Notes: generated by a model from the letters alone, not told the origin. A stretch of 64,000 nucleotides of DNA from Streptomyces prunicolor NBRC 13075 (GCF_000367365.1 NZ_BARF01000025.1:1-64000), one strand, 5' to 3'. Shown: positions 1 through 9,014, counted from the first letter of the stretch. Numbers and translations are program-made.

Positions 1-130
1 GGGGCACTTCCTCGCCCGCGCCGTGCGCGACTCCGGTGAACTCGCCGCCATTCCGGATCAGTTCGACGACGGGCTTGATGCGGCCGACGAGTGTGGCGAT
101 GGTCAGGTCCCAGACGCCTTCGACGGTCAT
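1..130 (-). CDS. Small conserved protein, truncated by window edge
   Basis: The N-terminal 43 codons of a gene that runs off the left edge; the start is the ATG whose complement lies at 128-130. The protein begins MTVEGVWDLTIATLVGRIKP, a pattern of alternating hydrophobic strands that I associate with small beta-barrel hypothetical proteins of Streptomyces. No catalytic residue or signal peptide is visible in the part present. It lies just downstream of the DJ-1/PfpI gene on the same strand, so the two may be cotranscribed. No function can be given from the fragment. Confidence 0.6.
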   Translation of the reverse strand, partial: MTVEGVWDLTIATLVGRIKPVVELIRNGGEFTGVAHGAGEEVP

Positions 131-179
131 GAGTGGCTCTTCCTTGTGGTGGGGTCGGTCGGGAGATGCCGATCGGGTG

Positions 180-872
180 TTACAGGGCAGCGGGGGCCTG
201 GCCGTGTGCGCGCCAGGTGGTGCCGCGGCGTTCGTGTGCGAACAGTTCCTCCACGGCATGCGCGACCCGCGGACCGATCTCGCGCTCCAGCAGATACAGG
301 CCCAGGTCGAGGCCGGAGGTGACGCCGGCGCCGGTGACCAGGTCGCCGTCGTCGACGACACGGGCGTGGACGGCGTGGACGCCGGTGGCTTCGAGCATGT
401 CGAGGCCCAAGTGGTGGGTGGTGGCGTTGCGTCCCTCGATGAGTCCGGCCATGGCGAGGACCAGCGAGCCGCCACACACCGCGGCCATGGTGATCCGCGG
501 ATTGTCCATGGCGGCCTTCAGCAGCCCGGGCAGTTCGGTGGTCAGGGTGCGTCCGAGGAGGACGGGGATGAACTCGTCCTGCTGCCACGCCGACGCGCTC
601 TCGCCGTCGGTGTCGGGCACCTCGCCCGGCTCCCCGACCCGGCCGGAGGCCCCCGGCACGAGAACGAGGCCGGAGCGGGCGGGGTCGAGCGTGCCGGTGG
701 CCCGCAACATCAGGCCGCCGGTACCGCTGACGACGTCCCGGGGCCCTTCGGCCGAGACCAGTTCCACGGTGACGGCGCCGTCGGAGGCGGTGCCGCCTGC
801 GTAGAGGACCTCATAGGGAGCGACGACATCAAGCGGGTCGAAGCCGTCGAACAGAACGATCTGGACGTGCAT
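180..872 (-). CDS. DJ-1/PfpI family protein
   Basis: A 230-residue protein of the DJ-1/PfpI (class I glutamine amidotransferase-like) superfamily. It starts with the fold's typical first strand, MHVQIVLFDGFDPLDVVAPYE, and carries the nucleophile elbow AAVCGG with the expected cysteine, followed by LAMAGLIEGRNATTHH, which is usual in this family. There is no C-terminal AraC domain, so it is a single-domain enzyme or chaperone-like member and not a GlxA regulator; the substrate cannot be predicted. The ATG at 870-872 was chosen because a GGAAG element lies just upstream and the DJ-1 fold begins at this Met; upstream in-frame residues do not look coding. It is transcribed away from the LacI regulator across a 264-bp region that holds a large palindrome. 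Confidence 0.8.
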   Translation of the reverse strand: MHVQIVLFDGFDPLDVVAPYEVLYAGGTASDGAVTVELVSAEGPRDVVSGTGGLMLRATGTLDPARSGLVLVPGASGRVGEPGEVPDTDGESASAWQQDEFIPVLLGRTLTTELPGLLKAAMDNPRITMAAVCGGSLVLAMAGLIEGRNATTHHLGLDMLEATGVHAVHARVVDDGDLVTGAGVTSGLDLGLYLLEREIGPRVAHAVEELFAHERRGTTWRAHGQAPAAL

Positions 873-1055
873 GTGGCGTCTTCCGTCGTAGGAGCTGCCG
901 GTGATCACCGGCCTGTCCCCGACGGTAGAAGCGAGGTGTGGGAGGCAACCAGAGGGATCGGTGACAGGGTCCGACGGGATCTCGCCACGCCGAACCGACC
1001 GCACGGAAACTTCTGTCGCAAGGCTTGACCCATGGGGTGGAGGAGCGCACAGTCT

Positions 1056-1091
1056 CTCGTTAATGCGCATTACGTAATACGCATTAACGAG
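1056..1091. promoter_or_regulatory. 36-bp near-perfect palindrome, candidate operator
   Basis: Outer arms CTCGTTAATGCG and CGCATTAACGAG are exact complements around the inner palindrome ATTACGTAAT, with one mismatched pair. The same segment can be read as two head-to-tail 12-bp elements, TAATGCGCATTA at 1061-1072 and TAATACGCATTA at 1076-1087. It ends 45 bp before the LacI-family GTG start and lies in the divergent gap with the DJ-1 gene. This layout fits an operator, perhaps for autoregulation. The cognate protein is inferred. Confidence 0.65.
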
Positions 1092-1136
1092 CGTCACCGA
1101 TCGCGCAGGACCCTGCCCTGGAGGAGAGAGACCGCT

Positions 1137-2237
1137 GTGGAGGAACACAGGAAGCGGCCCGGACGTACGCCCGCTCCCGCCGGGCGTACCTCACGGCCCC
1201 GGCAGGCCGAGGTGGCTCGGCTGGCGGGGGTGTCGCAGGCGACCGTGTCGCTGGTGCTCTCCCCGAAGCCCGATGCCAAGGGACGGGTCATCTCCGAGGA
1301 GACCCGCCTGCGGGTCCTGGAGGCGGCCCGCAGCCTCGGCTACGTCCCGGACCCGGCCGCCCGGCGCCTGGCCGCTGCCCGCAACAACCTCCTCGGCGTC
1401 TTCAGTTTCACCGCCACGTTCCCGACCGAGGTACAGCACTCGTACTACCCGTTCCTGGTCGGTGTGGAGTGCGAGGCGGCGGCGCTCGGGTACGACCTGG
1501 TGCTGTTCACGGGGTCGAGCAGCGGCGGCGCGGGGGCCGCGGGTCCCGACGCCCTGAGCCGGGTCCGGCTCGCCGACGGATGTCTCTTCCTCGGTCGGCA
1601 CACCCCCCGGGCGGAGCTCAAGCGGCTGGTCGAGGACGGCTTCCCCGTCGTACACCTCGGCCGCCGCGAGGAGTTGGAGGGCCTGGCGTGGGTGGGCGCG
1701 GACTATGTCGAGGCCACGCGTGAAGTCATAAGCAATCTGGCCGGGTTGGGGCATCGGCGGATCGTGCTCGTCCGTGAGGACGACGACGCGCCCGCGTCGG
1801 CGGACCGTCAACGCGGCTTCCTGGAAGGGCTGGAGGCGGCGGGCCTTGCCTCCGGGCCCACGGCCGTCTTCCGGTCCGCGGATCCGCAGCGGGACCTCAC
1901 GCCCGAACGGCTGCGCGCCTGGGTCGGCGAGGGCGTGACGGCCTTCGTCGCGGAGGAGACCGACACCGGGGCGGCCTGGCGGGGGCTGCTCTCCGCCGTG
2001 GGCGAGACCGGTCTGGACTGTCCCGGGGAGGTGTCGCTCGCGCTGCTCGGCAACCCGCCCGCCGATCTGGCGGGTGAGCCCGAGCCGACCGGATTCGACA
2101 TCCCCCGGCCGCAGTTGGGCGCCGCGGCGGTACGTCTGCTGGCCGCGCTCGTCGCGGGCGAGGAGGCGCGAGAGCCGCTCGTCAGCTGTGTCTTCCGACC
2201 GGGTCTGACGGCCGGACCGCCGCGTGCCCGTGCCTGA
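1137..2237 (+). CDS. LacI-family transcriptional regulator
   Basis: A 366-residue LacI/GalR-type repressor. An N-terminal helix-turn-helix at about residues 22-50 (EVARLAGVSQATVSLVL) is followed by the hinge and the periplasmic-binding-protein-like effector domain (NNLLGVFSF, GHRRIVLV). I chose the GTG at 1137 because a GGAGGAGAG ribosome site precedes it by a normal spacing; the reading frame is open further upstream, but that part crosses the palindrome at 1056-1091. It precedes the FAD oxidoreductase by 38 bp and is the probable controller of the island that follows. Members of the family normally respond to sugars, which agrees with the ABC sugar importer at the island's far end. The palindrome upstream and the AAGCGCTT-centred site at 12977-12992 are both candidate targets. 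Confidence 0.88.
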   Translation: MEEHRKRPGRTPAPAGRTSRPRQAEVARLAGVSQATVSLVLSPKPDAKGRVISEETRLRVLEAARSLGYVPDPAARRLAAARNNLLGVFSFTATFPTEVQHSYYPFLVGVECEAAALGYDLVLFTGSSSGGAGAAGPDALSRVRLADGCLFLGRHTPRAELKRLVEDGFPVVHLGRREELEGLAWVGADYVEATREVISNLAGLGHRRIVLVREDDDAPASADRQRGFLEGLEAAGLASGPTAVFRSADPQRDLTPERLRAWVGEGVTAFVAEETDTGAAWRGLLSAVGETGLDCPGEVSLALLGNPPADLAGEPEPTGFDIPRPQLGAAAVRLLAALVAGEEAREPLVSCVFRPGLTAGPPRARA

Positions 2238-2275
2238 ACACGGTCCGGACTCCCCTCCCCGATCAAAGGAGAAGC

Positions 2276-3874
2276 GTGATACCCAAAGCCGACATCCTCG
2301 TCGTGGGCGGCGGTCTCGGTGGCGTCGCCGCCGCACTCGCCGCCTGCCGGGCAGGGCGCAGCGTGGTGCTCACCGAGGAGACGGACTGGATCGGCGGCCA
2401 ACTCACCAGCCAGGCCGTACCGCCGGACGAGCATCCGTGGGTCGAGCGGTTCGGCACGACCGCCTCGTACCGGCGGCTGCGCGAGGAGATCCGGCGGTAC
2501 TACCGCCACTGGTACCCGCTACGGGCCGAGGCCTTGGCGCTCACCGACCTCAACCCTGGAGCGGGCCGCGTCAGCAAGCTCTGCCACGAGCCGAGGGTCG
2601 CCCTCGCCGTCCTGGAGGGGATGCTCGCGCCCCACCGCACGGCGGGACGACTGACCGTACTCACCGAGCACCGGCCGGTCTCCGCCGAGTCGGACAACGA
2701 TGTCGTGCGGTCGGTCACGCTGGAGGACCTGCGCGACGGGACGCGTCGCACCCTCACCGCGCGTTACGTCCTGGACGCCACCGAGACGGGCGAACTCCTC
2801 CATCTCGCGGGCCTCGAGCACGCCAACGGGGCCGAGGCGCGCGCCGAGTTCGACGAGCCGCACGCCCCGGACCAGGCTCAACCTCTCAACCAGCAGGGCA
2901 TCACGGTCTGTTTCGCGCTCTCCCACCACGAGGGCGAGGACCACACGATCGACCGCCCGCAGGACTACGGCTTCTGGCGCACCTACCAACCCTCGTTCTG
3001 GCCGGGCCCGTTGCTCGGTTTCGAGGCGCCCGACCCGCGCACGCTGGAGCCGGTGCCGCGGACCCTCGTACCGAATCCGGATCTCGATCCGCTCGGCGTC
3101 TCGGCCGATCAGAGTGCCGATGCCGGCGACAAGGAGCTGTGGGGTTTCCGTCGCATCCTCGCCCGCAAGATGCACGTGCCGGGCGCCTTCGACTCCGACA
3201 TCACGCTCGTCAACTGGCCGCTCAACGACTACTGGCTGAAGCCGTACATCGGCCAGAAGGCCGAAGCACTGCGCGAGGCACGGCAGTTGTCGCTGTCGCT
3301 GCTGTACTGGCTCCAGACCGAGGCACCACGCGGGGACGGCGGCACCGGCTTCCCGGGCCTGCGGATCCGCCCGGACGTGACCGGCACGGCGGACGGTCTG
3401 GCCAAGGCGGCGTACGTCCGCGAGTCCCGCCGTATCAAGGCGGTCACCATGGTCACCGAGCAGGACGTGGCGATCGACCTGGTCGGCCCGTACGGCGGCA
3501 TCCGGCACCGGGACTCCGTCGGTGTCGGCAGCTACCGCATCGACCTGCATCCCTCGACCGGCGGCGACGGATACATCGACATCGGGTCCGTGCCGTTCGA
3601 GATCCCGCTCGGCGCGCTCGTTCCGCGCCGGGTGCGCAATCTGCTGCCGGCCGGCAAGAACATCGGCACCACGCACATCACCAACGGCTGTTACCGGCTC
3701 CACCCCGTGGAGTGGAACGTCGGCGAGGTCGCCGGTGCCCTGGCCGCGCACTGTGTCGCCGAAGACGTCGAGCCGCACCAGGTGCAGGCCGAGGGCAAGC
3801 GGTTCGAGGAGTTCGCGCGGCTGCTCGACCGCGACGGAGTGCAACGCCACTGGCCGGACGTACGCGGCTACTGA
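2276..3874 (+). CDS. FAD-dependent oxidoreductase (FAD_oxidored type)
   Basis: A 532-residue flavoprotein of the PF12831-like group. The ADP-binding GxGxxG appears as VVGGGLGG at residues 9-16, followed by the acidic end of the second strand and WIGGQLTSQ. The second half contains RESRRI and a C-terminal LPAGKNIGTTHITNG block typical of flavin binding in this group. The start is a GTG preceded by AAAGGAG. No signal peptide or membrane segment is visible, so it is cytoplasmic. Enzymes of this group are often encoded with carbohydrate-use genes but have few assigned substrates. Its position as first structural gene after the LacI regulator, 98 bp before the HyuA gene, suggests it oxidises the compound later opened by HyuA; this is inference. 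Confidence 0.85.
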   Translation: MIPKADILVVGGGLGGVAAALAACRAGRSVVLTEETDWIGGQLTSQAVPPDEHPWVERFGTTASYRRLREEIRRYYRHWYPLRAEALALTDLNPGAGRVSKLCHEPRVALAVLEGMLAPHRTAGRLTVLTEHRPVSAESDNDVVRSVTLEDLRDGTRRTLTARYVLDATETGELLHLAGLEHANGAEARAEFDEPHAPDQAQPLNQQGITVCFALSHHEGEDHTIDRPQDYGFWRTYQPSFWPGPLLGFEAPDPRTLEPVPRTLVPNPDLDPLGVSADQSADAGDKELWGFRRILARKMHVPGAFDSDITLVNWPLNDYWLKPYIGQKAEALREARQLSLSLLYWLQTEAPRGDGGTGFPGLRIRPDVTGTADGLAKAAYVRESRRIKAVTMVTEQDVAIDLVGPYGGIRHRDSVGVGSYRIDLHPSTGGDGYIDIGSVPFEIPLGALVPRRVRNLLPAGKNIGTTHITNGCYRLHPVEWNVGEVAGALAAHCVAEDVEPHQVQAEGKRFEEFARLLDRDGVQRHWPDVRGY

Positions 3875-3972
3875 ACTACCCCCGCGTGGAGGGGAGTTCG
3901 GGCGAGGCGCTCCTACCGCCCCGCCCGGTGACCGCCCGCGCGAACCGATCCAGCACAAGGAGGTGCACGGAT

Positions 3973-6102
3973 ATGAACACACCCCGCATCCGCGTCGGCA
4001 TCGACGTGGGCGGAACCTTCACCGACGCCGTGGCCGTGGACGCCACGACCCTCGAACTCCTGGGGCAGGTCAAGGTCCCCACCACCCACCATCACGAGGA
4101 CGGCGTCGCGCACGGCATCGTCGTCGCGCTCGATCGGCTCCTGGAGCAGACCGGCCGCTCCCCCGCCGACGTCACCTTCCTGGCGCACGGCACGACCCAG
4201 GCCACCAACGCCCTCCTGGAGGGCGACGTGGCGACCGTCGGCTTGATCGGCATCGGGACCGGCCCCGGAGCGGTGCTCACCCGCCGCCTCGCTTCGTTCG
4301 CCAACGTCGAACTCACCCCCGGCAAAAGGCTTCCGTTGGCCTACGCCCATGTCCCCGACCCCCAGGACACGGCAGCCGTCCGGCGCGCAGTCGAAGAGTT
4401 GAAGGGCGAAGGTGCCCAAGTCCTCGTCGCCAGCCAGCCGTTCAGCGTCGACCGCCCCGAGGGCGAGCAGGCGGTCCTGGACGCGGCACGGCCGTACGGG
4501 CTGCCGATGACCGCCGCGCACGAGATCACCTCGCTGTACGGGCTGCACAAGCGCACCCGTACCGCCGTGGTCAACGCGGCGATCCTGCCCCGCATGCTGG
4601 CCACCGCCGACCTCGTCGACGCCTCCATCACCAAGGCGGGTGTGACCGCGCCGCTGATGGTGATGCGCTGCGACGGCGGTGTGATGGCGCTCGACGAGAT
4701 GCGCCGCCGACCGCTCCTGACGGTCCTGTCGGGACCGGCCGCCGGAGTCGCGGGCGCCCTGATGCAGGAGCGGGTGAGCGAAGGCGTGTTCCTGGAGACC
4801 GGAGGCACGTCGACCGATATCAGCGTCGTGCGCCGCGGCAAGGTCGCCGTCCGGCACGCCACCATCCTCGGCAAGACCTCGTATCTGAACGCGCTCGATG
4901 TGCGCACGGTCGGCGTCGGCGGGGGCTCCATGGTGCGGATCGGCGGCGGTCGGGTGACGGGCGTGGGGCCGCGCAGCGCGCACATCGCGGGGCTGCCGTA
5001 CGCCTGCTTCGCCTCCACCGACCAGCTGCGCGACGCGAAGGTGGACACCGTCCGGCCGATGGACGGTGACCCCGCCGACTACGCCGTGATCGATACGGCG
5101 GGCGGGCGGTTCGCCGTCACCATGACCTGCGCCGCCAATGCCCTCGGCCGCGTCCCCGAGGGCGACTTCGCCCACTGTGATCCCGAGAGCGCGCGTGCCG
5201 CGATCGCGCCGCTGGCCGCGTATCTCGGCACCGACGTCGCGACGGCGGCGACGCGGATCCTCGACGCGGGCGTCGCCCAGGTGAAGACGGTGGTGGACGC
5301 CATGATGCGCGACTACCGCCTCGACAAGGACACGGCGGTTCTCGTCGGCGGGGGCGGCGGTGCCGCATCCGTCACCCCGTATCTGGCCCACACCAGCGGG
5401 ATGGATGGGCGGATCGCCCGCAACAACGAGGTCATCAGCCCCATCGGCGTCGCCCTCGCGCTTGTACGGGAACAGGTCGAGCGGATCGTGCCCGGCGCCA
5501 CGCAGGAGCAGATCCTCGCTGTCCGGGCCGAGGCGGAGCGGGCGGTCGTCGCGCAGGGCGCCGCCGCCGAAGGCGTCGAGGTCGAGGTCACCGTGGATCC
5601 GCAGACCAGCACCGTGCGCGCGGTCGCGACCGGCGCCACCGAACTGCGCACCCAGGACCGCTCCCACCGCGCCGACGACGCCGAGCGGCTCCACGCCGCG
5701 GCGGCCAGTCTCAAGACCGACCCCGCGGCGGTCCACGTCCTTGCGGGCACCGCCGCCCACACCGTCTACGGCACCGAGACGCGCCGCCGCCTGCGGCCGG
5801 CCCGGCACCCCATTCGGATCGTCGACGTCGACGGCGTCGTACGCCATCACTCCGCCGACGCCCGCGTGGAGACCACCACCGTGGCAGGCGCCCCGGAGGT
5901 GCTCGCCCGGCTGGTGGGCGAGGCCACCTCGTACGGCGACGGCGGGGTACGCGCTCCCGCCCTGCGGCTGCTGCTCGGCTCCCGCATCGCCGACCTGTCC
6001 GGCGTCCTCGATCCTCAGCCCCTACTCGCGCTGGCCCACAGCGAGTTGCGGACCCGCGCGGCCGACGAGCCGGTGGTCGCGGTGCTGGAGGTGCGGTCAT
6101 GA
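3973..6102 (+). CDS. Hydantoinase/oxoprolinase family protein (HyuA type)
   Basis: A 709-residue member of the hydantoinase A/5-oxoprolinase family, which uses ATP to open cyclic amides. The N-terminal domain begins IRVGIDVGGTFTDAV, the phosphate-binding loop of the actin-like fold, with AHGTTQATNALLEGD shortly after. The Hydantoinase_A domain contains GPAAGVAGA and ETGGTSTDIS. The last 200 or so residues form a separate alpha/beta region that I do not recognise. The ATG at 3973 follows AAGGAGG. The HyuB subunit that usually accompanies HyuA is absent; the next gene overlaps by ATGA and encodes a zincin-like protein. The reaction may be ATP-dependent opening of a lactam, hydantoin or lactone. 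The substrate is unknown. Confidence 0.85.
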   Translation: MNTPRIRVGIDVGGTFTDAVAVDATTLELLGQVKVPTTHHHEDGVAHGIVVALDRLLEQTGRSPADVTFLAHGTTQATNALLEGDVATVGLIGIGTGPGAVLTRRLASFANVELTPGKRLPLAYAHVPDPQDTAAVRRAVEELKGEGAQVLVASQPFSVDRPEGEQAVLDAARPYGLPMTAAHEITSLYGLHKRTRTAVVNAAILPRMLATADLVDASITKAGVTAPLMVMRCDGGVMALDEMRRRPLLTVLSGPAAGVAGALMQERVSEGVFLETGGTSTDISVVRRGKVAVRHATILGKTSYLNALDVRTVGVGGGSMVRIGGGRVTGVGPRSAHIAGLPYACFASTDQLRDAKVDTVRPMDGDPADYAVIDTAGGRFAVTMTCAANALGRVPEGDFAHCDPESARAAIAPLAAYLGTDVATAATRILDAGVAQVKTVVDAMMRDYRLDKDTAVLVGGGGGAASVTPYLAHTSGMDGRIARNNEVISPIGVALALVREQVERIVPGATQEQILAVRAEAERAVVAQGAAAEGVEVEVTVDPQTSTVRAVATGATELRTQDRSHRADDAERLHAAAASLKTDPAAVHVLAGTAAHTVYGTETRRRLRPARHPIRIVDVDGVVRHHSADARVETTTVAGAPEVLARLVGEATSYGDGGVRAPALRLLLGSRIADLSGVLDPQPLLALAHSELRTRAADEPVVAVLEVRS

Positions 6103-6698
6103 CGGCCACTGAACCCACCATCCGGGAGCAGGAGCTGGCAGATCTCGCATCCGTGGACGACACGGAATGGGGCGTCCGGCTGCTGGCGGCCACGCCCACT
6201 CACGAGGGCCGGGATCTTGGCCTGCTGCGCCAATGGGCGTGCAGGGCCGACGAGTTCGGGGCTCGACTCGCCCCCGTCCCCTCCGCCGCGCGCGTGGTCG
6301 AGCGGGACGGCGGCCTGGAGTCGATGCTGCTCGCCCGCTACACGTCACGGCCCCCGACGGTCGAGTTGTACACCGACACGCTCGCTCTCGCCGAGGAGTT
6401 GGTCGATGCCCGTGGCTGGCGTGCCTGGTACCCGCCGGGGTCGGTGCGCGCGGCCGCGCTCGCCCACGAGGCCGTGCACGCCCGCCTCCACCACGGACCC
6501 GAGAAGGCCGCGCTCAAGCAGGCGCTCGGGCACACCGTGCTGCGCCTCGGACGCCACCGCGTGGCCGGTCATGTCGCCGGTGCGGAAGAGGTCGCCGCGC
6601 ACGCCTACGCCCGAACCGTCTGCGGACTCGGCCGCAGCCCCCTGCTCCTCACCGCCGCACTGCGTGCGGTACTCCCCCGGCCCGGAAGAGAGAAGTGA
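6099..6698 (+). CDS. Small zincin-like protein with HEAVH motif
   Basis: A 199-residue protein translationally coupled to the HyuA gene through an ATGA overlap. Residues 123-127 are HEAVH, within LAHEAVHARLHHG, the form seen in short zinc metallopeptidases of the ImmA/IrrE kind. About 36 residues later comes GAEEVAAHAYART (Glu163/Glu164, His168), placed where a gluzincin third ligand would be. The N-terminal 110 residues are not recognised. There is no signal peptide. If active it would hydrolyse an amide in the cytoplasm, possibly the product released by HyuA. The motif is seen directly; enzymatic activity and the link to HyuA are inference. It could also be a non-catalytic partner standing in for HyuB. 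Confidence 0.7.
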   Translation: MTATEPTIREQELADLASVDDTEWGVRLLAATPTHEGRDLGLLRQWACRADEFGARLAPVPSAARVVERDGGLESMLLARYTSRPPTVELYTDTLALAEELVDARGWRAWYPPGSVRAAALAHEAVHARLHHGPEKAALKQALGHTVLRLGRHRVAGHVAGAEEVAAHAYARTVCGLGRSPLLLTAALRAVLPRPGREK

Positions 6699-6701
6699 CC
6701 C

Positions 6702-7982
6702 ATGGGTGTCGTCATCCTTCTCGTCATGGCGGCCGGTGTCGCCCTGATGCTCGCCCGCAGACTGCCCACCGCCTTCGCGCTGGTGCTGCTCGCCGTCGTC
6801 ATCGCCTTCCTCGCCGGGGCACCGTTCACCGGCAAGAACAGTGTGCTGGACACCGTTCTCCAGGAGGGCGCGCCGACCCTGGCCGCCACCATGATCGCGA
6901 TCATTCTGGGGTCCTGGCTGGGCAAGCTCCTCGACGAGACCGGCATCGCGGGCACCCTCGTCCGCAAGATCGTCGAGTTCGGCGGTGACCGTCCGACCGT
7001 GGTGGCCCTCGGTGTCCTCGCCGTGTCCGCACTCGTCGGTACGGTGACCGGCTCGGCGCCCGCCGCGATGCTCGCGGGCATCATCGGCATCCCCGCGATG
7101 ATCGCCGTCGGCGTGCCCAAGGTGACCGCGGCGGGCACGGTGCTGATGGGCATCGCCGTGGGCATCCCCTTCGAGCTGCCGCTGTGGCAGTTCTTCTCCA
7201 CCGCGCTGGAGCTCCCGATCCCGACCGTGCGCGGCTTCATGGAGAAGCTCTTCCCGTTCGCCCTGGCCGCCGCCCTCGCGTTCGTCCTCGTAGAAACGCG
7301 CCGACGTGGCACCGAGCACGCCTGGTCGCTCAAGTCCGTTGACACGAAGCCCCGTTCACGACGCGAGGAGCTGGGCGACGCGCCCTGGTACGCGCTGCTC
7401 GCCCCCGCCGTCCCGCTCGTCCTCGCCCTGGGTTTCGAACTCGCCATCATCCCCTCGCTGTTGGCGGGCGTCCTGTACGCGCTGGTCACCACGACCCGGC
7501 CCGGCGCGATGAACAAGCGGCTGCTGCGCACCCTGTACGGCGGCTTCGAGGTGGCCGCCCCGCCGATCGCCCTGTTCATCGCCATCGGCATCCTGCTGGC
7601 GGCCGTCAAACTGCCCGGCACGGTGGACGCACTCGAACCGCTCATCAAGGCGGTGAGTCCGCACAACCCCGTGGCGTTCGTCCTCGTCTTCACGCTCCTC
7701 GTCCCGCTGTGCCTCTACCGAGGCCCCCTCAACGTGTTCGGGCTGGGCGCGGGCATCGCCGGCGTCCTCATCGCCACCGGCATCTACCCCGCCGTCGCCG
7801 TCCTCGGTATGGCCACCTCGTACAACCAGGTCTTCGGCGTCGCCGACCCCACCAGCACTCAGACCGTGTGGAGCGCCCAGTACGCGGGCGTCACTCCCCA
7901 ACAGGTCATGGTGCGCACCCTGCCGTACGTCTGGGCGGTCGCCCTCGGCGGCCTGTGCGTCACCGCCGCCACCTACCTCTGA
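6702..7982 (+). CDS. Ion-transporter-superfamily permease (GntP/CitMHS-like)
   Basis: A 426-residue polytopic membrane protein with about 11-12 hydrophobic segments. It has the two-repeat arrangement of the ion transporter superfamily: LAATMIAIILGSWLGKLL in the first half and a later LLVPLCLYRGPLNVFGLG block. Organic-anion carriers such as gluconate and citrate permeases share this architecture; I cannot assign a subfamily. It starts 3 bp after the zincin gene and is part of the same transcription unit. The likely role is proton- or cation-coupled uptake of an organic acid handled by the FAD and HyuA enzymes. A cytoplasmic loop around residues 205-225 is rich in Arg and Lys. Confidence 0.75.
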   Translation: MGVVILLVMAAGVALMLARRLPTAFALVLLAVVIAFLAGAPFTGKNSVLDTVLQEGAPTLAATMIAIILGSWLGKLLDETGIAGTLVRKIVEFGGDRPTVVALGVLAVSALVGTVTGSAPAAMLAGIIGIPAMIAVGVPKVTAAGTVLMGIAVGIPFELPLWQFFSTALELPIPTVRGFMEKLFPFALAAALAFVLVETRRRGTEHAWSLKSVDTKPRSRREELGDAPWYALLAPAVPLVLALGFELAIIPSLLAGVLYALVTTTRPGAMNKRLLRTLYGGFEVAAPPIALFIAIGILLAAVKLPGTVDALEPLIKAVSPHNPVAFVLVFTLLVPLCLYRGPLNVFGLGAGIAGVLIATGIYPAVAVLGMATSYNQVFGVADPTSTQTVWSAQYAGVTPQQVMVRTLPYVWAVALGGLCVTAATYL

Positions 7983-8012
7983 GCCGTACACCTTCCGGAA
8001 TTGGAGCCCGCC

Positions 8013-9014
8013 ATGCACGAGCAGCACCTCGACCGGCGTCTCTTCCTGCGCGCCACCGCCGCCACCGGAGCCGCCCTCGCCGTCGGGACGTCCCTGGGCG
8101 CCCAGTCGGCAGCCGCGGCGCCCGGTGGATTCCCCGACTACGCCTACGTCCGCACGCTTCTGACGCCGTCTCAGCTGAAGTACAACCCCACCGGCGAGAT
8201 CATCTTCCCCACCATCAGAGGCGTCTACGACAAGCTGGCCAACCCCCTCGGCCGCTACTACCTGTACTACGCGCCGCACGACGCGCCCGGCGGGATCTGC
8301 CTGGCCTACGGCAACTCGCTGGAAGGGCCGTTCACGGAGTACCCGTCGAACCCGATCGTCTCCAACAAGTGGTCGCCGTACTATTCCGTCAGCCATGTCT
8401 CGTCCCCGCACGTGCTGTGGAACGCGGACGCCAAGGAGTTCTGGCTGTACTTCCACGGCGAGAACACCACGACCCGCCTCGCTCGCTCGGCCGACGGCAT
8501 CCACTTCACTTACGACAAGGTCGTCCTGTCGGCGTCCATGCTCCCGGCGGGCACCACGGAGACGTCGTACGCCCGGGTCTTCCGTCAGGACCTGCCCGCA
8601 CGCGGCGCCCGTTACGTGATGGTCTTCATGCTGAACAACACCACCAACCACCGTGACATCCACTGGGGTTGGTCCGCCGACGGCCGCACCTGGACCTACG
8701 ACCAGCAGCCTCTGGTCCGGCACACCGACGTCGGCGCCGTCAACATCGGCGGCCCGCACCTTCTTTACCGGAACAACAGCACCTACGTTGTCTACAACAA
8801 GGACAAGGAGAGCGGCGGCGACCTCATGATCACCGAGGTCGGCAACGACTTCAGCAAGCGCAACCACCTCGGCGTCTTCTACAACTCTCGCAGTACGGCC
8901 CCGGAGAACGGCCGCTCCGCGTCACCTTCCTTCGGCACGGATGGTGGTGTCCCGTACATGGTCTACGAGGCGGGAGAGCGGCTCGCGGGGTCCATCGCGG
9001 TGGCCCGGGGCTGA
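8013..9014 (+). CDS. Tat-exported beta-propeller protein, GH43-like
   Basis: A 333-residue secreted protein. The N-terminus carries a twin-arginine signal (DRRLFLRATAATG, then a hydrophobic stretch ending AQSAAAA). The mature part is rich in aromatic beta strands with repeats such as YLYYAPHDAPGG, VSSPHVLWNADAKEFWLYFHG and DIHWGWSADGRTW. This is the look of the five-bladed propeller of glycoside hydrolase family 43 and relatives. Catalytic acids cannot be assigned with confidence. The ATG at 8013 has GGAG six bases upstream; a TTG at 8001 is less likely. It sits 30 bp after the permease and overlaps the opposing DUF624-like gene by 52 bp at their 3' ends. It probably releases or binds a glycoside outside the cell. 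Confidence 0.7.
   Translation: MHEQHLDRRLFLRATAATGAALAVGTSLGAQSAAAAPGGFPDYAYVRTLLTPSQLKYNPTGEIIFPTIRGVYDKLANPLGRYYLYYAPHDAPGGICLAYGNSLEGPFTEYPSNPIVSNKWSPYYSVSHVSSPHVLWNADAKEFWLYFHGENTTTRLARSADGIHFTYDKVVLSASMLPAGTTETSYARVFRQDLPARGARYVMVFMLNNTTNHRDIHWGWSADGRTWTYDQQPLVRHTDVGAVNIGGPHLLYRNNSTYVVYNKDKESGGDLMITEVGNDFSKRNHLGVFYNSRSTAPENGRSASPSFGTDGGVPYMVYEAGERLAGSIAVARG

Noticed and set aside
2224..3972. Long open frame upstream of and continuous with the HyuA gene
   Set aside because: It runs antiphase through the FAD oxidoreductase gene, is very Arg/Pro-rich, and the HyuA homology and ribosome site begin only at 3973.
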